Part shown: in pieces, positions 61,064-64,000 of the stretch
Layout of the letters: each line of letters opens with the position of its first letter
Position numbering within the stretch: position 1 is the first letter of the stretch
DNA from: Polyangiaceae bacterium
GTDB taxonomy: Bacteria; Myxococcota_A; Polyangia; Polyangiales; Polyangiaceae
Direction of reading: 5' to 3'
Assembly: GCA_016715885.1 (NCBI GenBank)
Contig: JADJXL010000002.1
Span: 558,001-622,000 of the forward strand
DNA length: 64,000 nucleotides
Program-made: the position numbers and the translations under genes
The notes under the pieces: generated by a model
Database searches by the model: none
The model's input: only the letters and a program-made list of their open reading frames with translations
Told to the model about the DNA's origin: nothing

Positions 61064-62212
61064 ATGCGCCCTCTTCTTGGAAAAAGAATTCTCGACCTTT
61101 CACGCCTTTTGCCAGGTCCCTTCACGACGCTCGTCCTCGCGGACCTCGGAGCGACGGTGGACAAATTCGAGGACCTTGGAGGTGGCGACTACTTGCGCCA
61201 TTTGGTTCCCGGCGCATTCGACCTGCTCAACCGCGGAAAACGAGGCGCGCTGCTCGATCTGAAAAAGCCCGAAGGACGAGCCGCATTCGAACGAATCCTC
61301 GGATCGTACGACGTGCTTTTCGAACAGTTTCGTCCAGGTGTCCTCGAACGCCTCGGTCTTGGGCACGATGTTTTGCGTTCAAAGTATCCGCGTCTCGTCA
61401 TCTGTGCGCTCACCGGATACGGACAAACCGGCGAGCTCGCTCATCGCGCGGGACACGACATCAATTACCTCGCGCGCTCGGGCCTGCTCGGTAGCCAAGG
61501 TCCAACCGACGCGCCGCCCCAGCTTCCGGGCTTCCAAATGGCGGACGTCAGCGGTGGCATGTGGTGCGTCATCGCGATCCTCGCAGCGCTCGCCGAACGC
61601 GAACGAACGGGACAAGGCCGCGTGCTCGACATATCGATGACCGACGGCGTGCTCGGATTCGCCACCGCAACGTTGGCCGCCGCTTTTTCAGGCGAGAGCT
61701 TGCCGCGCGGAGCGAGTGGTTTGACCGGGGGAATCGCCGCGTACAACACGTACATGTCCAAGGACGGTCATCCGTTTGCCCTCGGAGCTCTCGAGCCAAA
61801 ATTTTGGCTGTCGTTCTGCTCCGCTGCGGGCATCGAGCCACGCATGGAGGCGCTCCTTCCAGGGCCGCATCAAGTGGAGCTCAAACAAATCGTGGCCAAT
61901 GCCATCGCGCAGAAGACACGCGCCGAATGGATCGAGATCCAAGCAAAGGCCGACTGCTGTCTCGAACCGGTCGTGATGCAGGAGGATCTGCGTAAAGATT
62001 CGTTCATCGAGTCGCGCGGATTGTTCTTCGACATCGAGACGCCCAAAGGACCGAGTCCGCAATACCGCACGCCCGTCACGCCCCGCGATGTCGCCTTCGA
62101 ACCGCCGCCTCGACCCGGTCAGCACACGCGCAGCGTCTTGCTCGATGCAGGGCTCTCCGATGCAGATATCGACGAGCTCATCCGTGTCGGCGCCATTCGT
62201 CAGGGCGATTGA
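61064..62212 (+). CDS. CaiB/BaiF family CoA-transferase, alpha-methylacyl-CoA racemase-like
   Basis: 382 residues, close in layout to AMACR. The N-terminal RILDLSRLLPGPFTTLVLADLGATV and FEQFRPGVLERLGLG are family-typical. The catalytic His/Asp pair of AMACR is visible in GHDINYLARSG, and a further Asp in SMTDGVLGF. It should act on branched acyl-CoA or 2-methylacyl-CoA racemisation; a CoA transferase is possible. It is placed next to an SCP2 protein but after a terminator, so it has its own promoter. Confidence 0.87.
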   Translation: MRPLLGKRILDLSRLLPGPFTTLVLADLGATVDKFEDLGGGDYLRHLVPGAFDLLNRGKRGALLDLKKPEGRAAFERILGSYDVLFEQFRPGVLERLGLGHDVLRSKYPRLVICALTGYGQTGELAHRAGHDINYLARSGLLGSQGPTDAPPQLPGFQMADVSGGMWCVIAILAALAERERTGQGRVLDISMTDGVLGFATATLAAAFSGESLPRGASGLTGGIAAYNTYMSKDGHPFALGALEPKFWLSFCSAAGIEPRMEALLPGPHQVELKQIVANAIAQKTRAEWIEIQAKADCCLEPVVMQEDLRKDSFIESRGLFFDIETPKGPSPQYRTPVTPRDVAFEPPPRPGQHTRSVLLDAGLSDADIDELIRVGAIRQGD

Positions 62213-62215
62213 CCA

Positions 62216-63502
62216 TCAAATCTTTCGCAGCTCGTCGACGAATTCCCAGTCTGCGACGACGCCTTTCCGCAACATCACCGACAAGAGCGCCGCGACGATC
62301 GCTTCCATTCGTTCGTTCGGCCCGAGGATCTCGTTCGGATTTGCTCCGTGACAGATCGCTCGGAGCGCTGCGACCAGATCACGCGCGGTCAGACCCGATC
62401 GCGTGTCCGTCAACGTCGACGGCGGCGGCTCGTCTTCTTCGACCGCGGGTGCTGCTGTCGCCGCGTGCTCCGCTCCTGCTTTCGACTTACGCGGCGCAGG
62501 CAGTGAGATCGTCGTTCCATCGAGCAGCGTCAAAGCGATCATGCGTGGCGCAGGACCTTTCGGCTGCGGGATCTCGGTGACCGGTGTCGACGTCGGTGGT
62601 TGCTCGAAGTCTTCCATCTTCGTGTCGTCCGTGATCAGGTCGAACAGCCGAAGTCGTTCCTCTCTGCTTGGCACGTCGCGCGCGCTGACGACCGGCACGC
62701 GCACGTTTGTCGTGACCGCATCGGCGAACCGAAGACTCGCGCCCGCGTCCGGAAGCGTCTCTGGCGGAAGCTCGGATGCACCATCGAGTGAACCTACGCC
62801 CGTGAGGGTCGCGGGTGCGCTCATGTCGAGCGCTTCGGGCAAAACGAGGTCGAGCTCTGGCGCAGGCAACGCCGATGATGAGCTTGCCGTTTCGCTCGGC
62901 GGAGCACTCGCCATCTCCATGTCGACCGATGGCGCGAGCGACGCAACTTGAGCGGAAGGAAGCACTTCGATCGATGGGCTTTCGATCGATGGCATCGGCG
63001 TCGGCTGTCGACTCGGTCGCGGTTCGGGTGCCGGAGGAATCGACGGGGCTCCTCGGGTTCCGTAGTAGACGCGGATCGCGCTTCGAATGTCGCTCGGTGG
63101 AGCGATCATCGCCTTCACGGGCAGCCCCGCGTGCGTTGCGCATTCGCGTAGTCCCTCGTCGTTCGACGGGTCGTCCATCGCGACGTACAGGGTTTGTCCC
63201 TGATTGCGTACGTGCCGAACGTAGATGGGCACCATGCAGTACCGCTCGGCGACGTGATGCGGGACGAGGTTCAGCAATTGCCGCGAAAATTCGATGTGAA
63301 CGAGTGACACCCACGGCACGCTCAGTTGATGCGAGAGGACTTGTGTAAGCTGTGTCTCGTTGATGAGTCCGCGTTCCAAAAGGAGCGTACCGAGGCGGCG
63401 GCCGTCGGAGCGTTGGAGGGCGAGCACTTCGTCGAGGTCGGCTTGGCGAATCAGTTTCGCGTCGACGAGCAGTTGGCCGAGGCGGATGCGCGCGGTGGGC
63501 AT
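62216..63502 (-). CDS. MshEN (T2SSE N-terminal) domain protein
   Basis: 428 residues. An N-terminal MshEN/GspE-N domain (about 5-150) contains RLGQLLVDAKLIRQADLDEVLALQ, RRLGTLLLERGLIN and SHQLSVPWVSL, the repeated motifs that bind c-di-GMP in some proteins of the family. A long Pro/Ser/Ala-rich disordered region (about 160-360) follows, and the C-terminal ~60 residues are helical (RDLVAALRAICHGANPNEILGPNERMEAIVAALL). No ATPase domain, so it is a regulator rather than a secretion motor. It converges on the racemase gene, stops 3 bp apart. Confidence 0.82.
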   Translation of the reverse strand: MPTARIRLGQLLVDAKLIRQADLDEVLALQRSDGRRLGTLLLERGLINETQLTQVLSHQLSVPWVSLVHIEFSRQLLNLVPHHVAERYCMVPIYVRHVRNQGQTLYVAMDDPSNDEGLRECATHAGLPVKAMIAPPSDIRSAIRVYYGTRGAPSIPPAPEPRPSRQPTPMPSIESPSIEVLPSAQVASLAPSVDMEMASAPPSETASSSSALPAPELDLVLPEALDMSAPATLTGVGSLDGASELPPETLPDAGASLRFADAVTTNVRVPVVSARDVPSREERLRLFDLITDDTKMEDFEQPPTSTPVTEIPQPKGPAPRMIALTLLDGTTISLPAPRKSKAGAEHAATAAPAVEEDEPPPSTLTDTRSGLTARDLVAALRAICHGANPNEILGPNERMEAIVAALLSVMLRKGVVADWEFVDELRKI

Positions 63503-63655
63503 GTTGTGCAGATTAACCGATGGTTGTCGTCCCAGCCAAAAACGCGGGGAAGATGAAAGTCTTGGGCGCCTGATTCGTGCTGCCGACGTTGCCGACGGCA
63601 GCGAACATGTTCATCGAGGCCCCCATTTCATCGCCGACCGTGATACCGTGCGCTC

Positions 63656-64000
63656 GTGTCGGAGATTCGCTGCCCCCAATGCGCAACCTCGTGTGATCCG
63701 GTACATCGATTTTGTCATATCTGCGGCTTTCCTATCTCCGAAGCTGTCTCGCGCGCCGACGATCCACTGATCGGCACCACATTGCCCGGCGGCTACGTCA
63801 TCCTCGACCTGCTCGGCGTCGGCGGCATGGGCCGCGTGTATCGCGCTGAGCAGAAAGCCCTCGGACGCACCGTCGCCGTCAAGATCATCCATCCCTATTT
63901 GCTCGGTGACGAAAGCGCATCCGTTCGTTTTATTACGGAAGCTCGCGCCGCCAGCAGGCTCAACCATCCGAACATCGTTAGTGTCTTCGACTTCGGTAAG
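63656..64000 (+). CDS. serine/threonine protein kinase with N-terminal zinc ribbon, cut by window edge
   Basis: The first 115 residues are present. The zinc ribbon has CPQCATSCD and FCHICGF (two CxxC pairs). The kinase domain starts near residue 40 with the glycine loop LLGVGGMGRVYRA, the catalytic Lys in VAVKIIHPYL, and the C-helix Glu in FITEARAASRLNHPNIVSVFDFG. Zinc-ribbon Ser/Thr kinases of the PknB group are frequent in Myxococcota. The start is a GTG in front of CPQC. The activation loop and substrate region lie outside the window. Confidence 0.9.
   Translation, partial: MSEIRCPQCATSCDPVHRFCHICGFPISEAVSRADDPLIGTTLPGGYVILDLLGVGGMGRVYRAEQKALGRTVAVKIIHPYLLGDESASVRFITEARAASRLNHPNIVSVFDFGK

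Noticed and set aside
1..64000. tRNA, rRNA or riboswitch genes
   Set aside because: No clover-leaf-like segment or known aptamer core was found by reading; a covariance-model scan would be decisive.

Overview
The window looks like a chromosomal segment of a large-genome, high-GC Gram-negative predator or social bacterium, most likely Myxococcota (order Polyangiales, the Sorangium/Polyangium group). The reasons are many Ala/Ser/Pro-linked lipoproteins and outer-membrane proteins, an FHA+DUF4388 protein, a zinc-ribbon Ser/Thr kinase, several two-component and ECF-sigma systems, and a MshEN-domain protein. About 60 protein genes are supported. I see no rRNA, tRNA or CRISPR array, and no complete prophage.

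Left part (1-24 kb): the 5' part of a dihydroorotase gene (pyrC); an outer-membrane barrel-like protein; a PatA-like subtilase whose catalytic Ser and oxyanion Asn look substituted; a four-gene overlapping ABC operon of the GldA-GldF-GldG-DUF4340 type; a histidine kinase/response regulator pair; thymidine phosphorylase; a REP-associated Y1 transposase with a 38-bp perfect palindrome in front of it; a membrane metallophosphoesterase; a small c-type cytochrome lipoprotein; a WYL regulator; lysine 2,3-aminomutase; a lytic transglycosylase; a CPBP-family protein; and gltX.

Middle part (24-42 kb): ccmB; a ParE/RelE-type toxin-antitoxin pair; a beta-helix lipoprotein; an ECF sigma / membrane TPR protein / surface-repeat-protein operon; a 2Fe-2S/FAD oxidoreductase; an amidase lipoprotein; then a tight six-gene operon on the minus strand. 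That operon encodes a NarI/DsrM-like cytochrome b, a NasA-like molybdopterin oxidoreductase, a four-cluster ferredoxin, a Tat-anchored Rieske protein, a small two-helix membrane protein and a SLAC1/TehA-family anion channel. It is the strongest candidate here for an under-described multi-protein system. It is followed by accessory genes, including an uncharacterised 333-residue protein and a gene with an in-frame 54-bp tandem repeat.

Right part (42-64 kb): a degenerate YfcE-like phosphoesterase overlapping nadD and followed by a DUF2520 protein; a beta-propeller/di-haem lipoprotein operon; a GAF histidine kinase; formate-tetrahydrofolate ligase with L-erythro-3,5-diaminohexanoate dehydrogenase (kdd), which pairs metabolically with the distant kamA; FHA-DUF4388; rlmE with a displaced rplC; a copper-type P1B ATPase with a recently duplicated YHS domain and two palindromic repeat units inside its linker; an SCP2 protein with a clear terminator; an alpha-methylacyl-CoA racemase-like enzyme; a MshEN protein; and the start of a Ser/Thr protein kinase.

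Genes that run off both window edges (pyrC and the kinase) are partial. Functions are assigned from motifs read by eye; no database search was possible.
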